A stretch of DNA of 64,000 nucleotides, from the NCBI RefSeq assembly GCF_040115645.1, contig NW_027096011.1, forward strand, positions 1,116,001 to 1,180,000. The letters are read 5' to 3'. Each line of letters begins with the position of its first letter. Position 1 is the stretch's first letter. Below, in pieces: positions 63,972-64,000 of the stretch. Both the position numbers and the translations under genes were made by a program. The DNA comes from Euwallacea fornicatus. Its lineage: Eukaryota > Arthropoda > Insecta > Coleoptera > Curculionidae. A model generated the notes under the pieces. It was given only the letters and a program-made list of their open reading frames with translations, was not told where the DNA came from and made no database searches.

Positions 63972-64000
63972 GTTGAAAAAGTCGCAAAAGTGGCGTATTT
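63886..64000 (+). repeat. Partial last monomer, cut by the window end
   Basis: The first 115 bp of a TTTGTAG/GTTGAAAAAG/GTGGCG monomer. The array clearly continues beyond the window on this side, and nothing at base 1 suggests that it starts there. Confidence 0.92.

Larger units (their letters stand above)
1..64000 (+). repeat. 176-bp tandem satellite array, probably centromeric
   Basis: A single family of 176-bp monomers runs head to tail over the whole window, all in the same orientation, with no intervening unique sequence. Monomer starts (CACTTTAAAG, AACCTTAAAG or CACCTTAAAG) fall at 1, 177, 353, 529 and so on. They slip by only 3 bp in total by the last start at 63886, which gives 363 complete monomers and one partial. 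The consensus is about 35% G+C and has stop codons in all six frames, so it is not coding. The period suits one nucleosome per monomer, as in centromeric satellites that carry CENH3 (family knowledge). The length and several motifs resemble, from memory, the 176-177 bp centromeric satellites of Brassicaceae; the host assignment is inference. Pericentromeric or knob heterochromatin is the alternative. Confidence 0.97.

Noticed and set aside
1..64000. CRISPR array
   Set aside because: The repeats are directly adjacent 176-bp monomers with no unique spacers, and variation is spread within the monomer.
1..64000. Protein-coding repeats (an ORF made of tandem domains)
   Set aside because: 176 is not a multiple of 3, and stop codons occur in all six frames of the consensus, for example TAA at monomer position 6, TGA at 23 and TGA at 43 on the + strand. 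Open stretches are short shadows.
1..64000. CENP-B box
   Set aside because: No tract fits the mammalian pattern TTCGNNNNANNCGGG. The only TTCG and CGG tracts (AAAGATTTCG, GATTCGG) occur in separate minor subtypes and not in the required spacing.
1..64000. Arabidopsis-type 178-bp (pAL1) satellite
   Set aside because: The sequence does not show the pAL1 motifs I remember. Period and motifs recall the Brassica CentBr type more, and even that is from memory.
1..64000. rDNA spacer repeats or telomeric repeats
   Set aside because: No rRNA-like tract and no TTTAGGG-type arrays were seen.

Overview
The whole window is one uninterrupted satellite DNA array. A monomer of 176 bp repeats head to tail on one strand from base 1 to base 64000: 363 complete monomers and a final partial of 115 bp. 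I found no gene, RNA gene, transposon, inversion or unique spacer. The consensus I wrote out is about 35% G+C, and all six of its reading frames carry stop codons. A nucleosome-sized, AT-rich, homogeneous array like this is typical of plant centromeric satellites. The length, and motifs such as CATAAAGTA and the tract around TTGATTTGGTGAAG, recall from memory the 176-177 bp centromeric satellites of Brassicaceae (CentBr type of Brassica and relatives). A Brassicaceae centromere is therefore my best guess, but it is not proved by the sequence alone.

Phase is kept almost perfectly. I found only seven net length changes: five 1-bp deletions, all in the same monomer subtype (near 7885, 13517, 33933, 39212, 41499), and two 1-bp insertions (near 11882 and 17514). 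Monomers differ by linked substitutions. In monomer coordinates starting at CACTTTAAAG, these lie mainly at 1/4, 22, 44-55, 81-91, 99-117, 120, 129-130, 139-142, 150, 158, 165 and 173. Combinations of these markers define subtypes, and the order of subtypes gives higher-order structure.

Layout. 1-6408: a mosaic of an 11-12 monomer cassette and its partial copies. 6409-17672: a head-to-tail duplication of 32 monomers (5632 bp per copy) with no differences seen at any diagnostic site compared. 17673-22528: a diverse stretch containing a third, 1.2 kb copy of part of that unit. 22529-28512: short local higher-order repeats of 4 and 3 monomers. 28689-35903: more copies of the early cassettes, in a new order. 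35904-38895: local amplification of one monomer variant and a duplicated 10-monomer block. 39423-47333: arrival of a distinct subtype family (GAGCCC, GCGATTAAG, GCGTCGTGT), with a 12-monomer tandem duplication of 2112 bp. 47335-63971: large blocks of 3.1 kb and 2.4 kb repeated at spacings of 9328 and 5808 bp.

Taken together, the array looks as if it evolved by repeated segmental duplication and unequal exchange of multi-monomer blocks, in register with the 176 bp period, rather than as a single regular higher-order repeat. I see no coding system here. The interest lies in the nested duplication history and in the hybrid monomers that mark exchange points.
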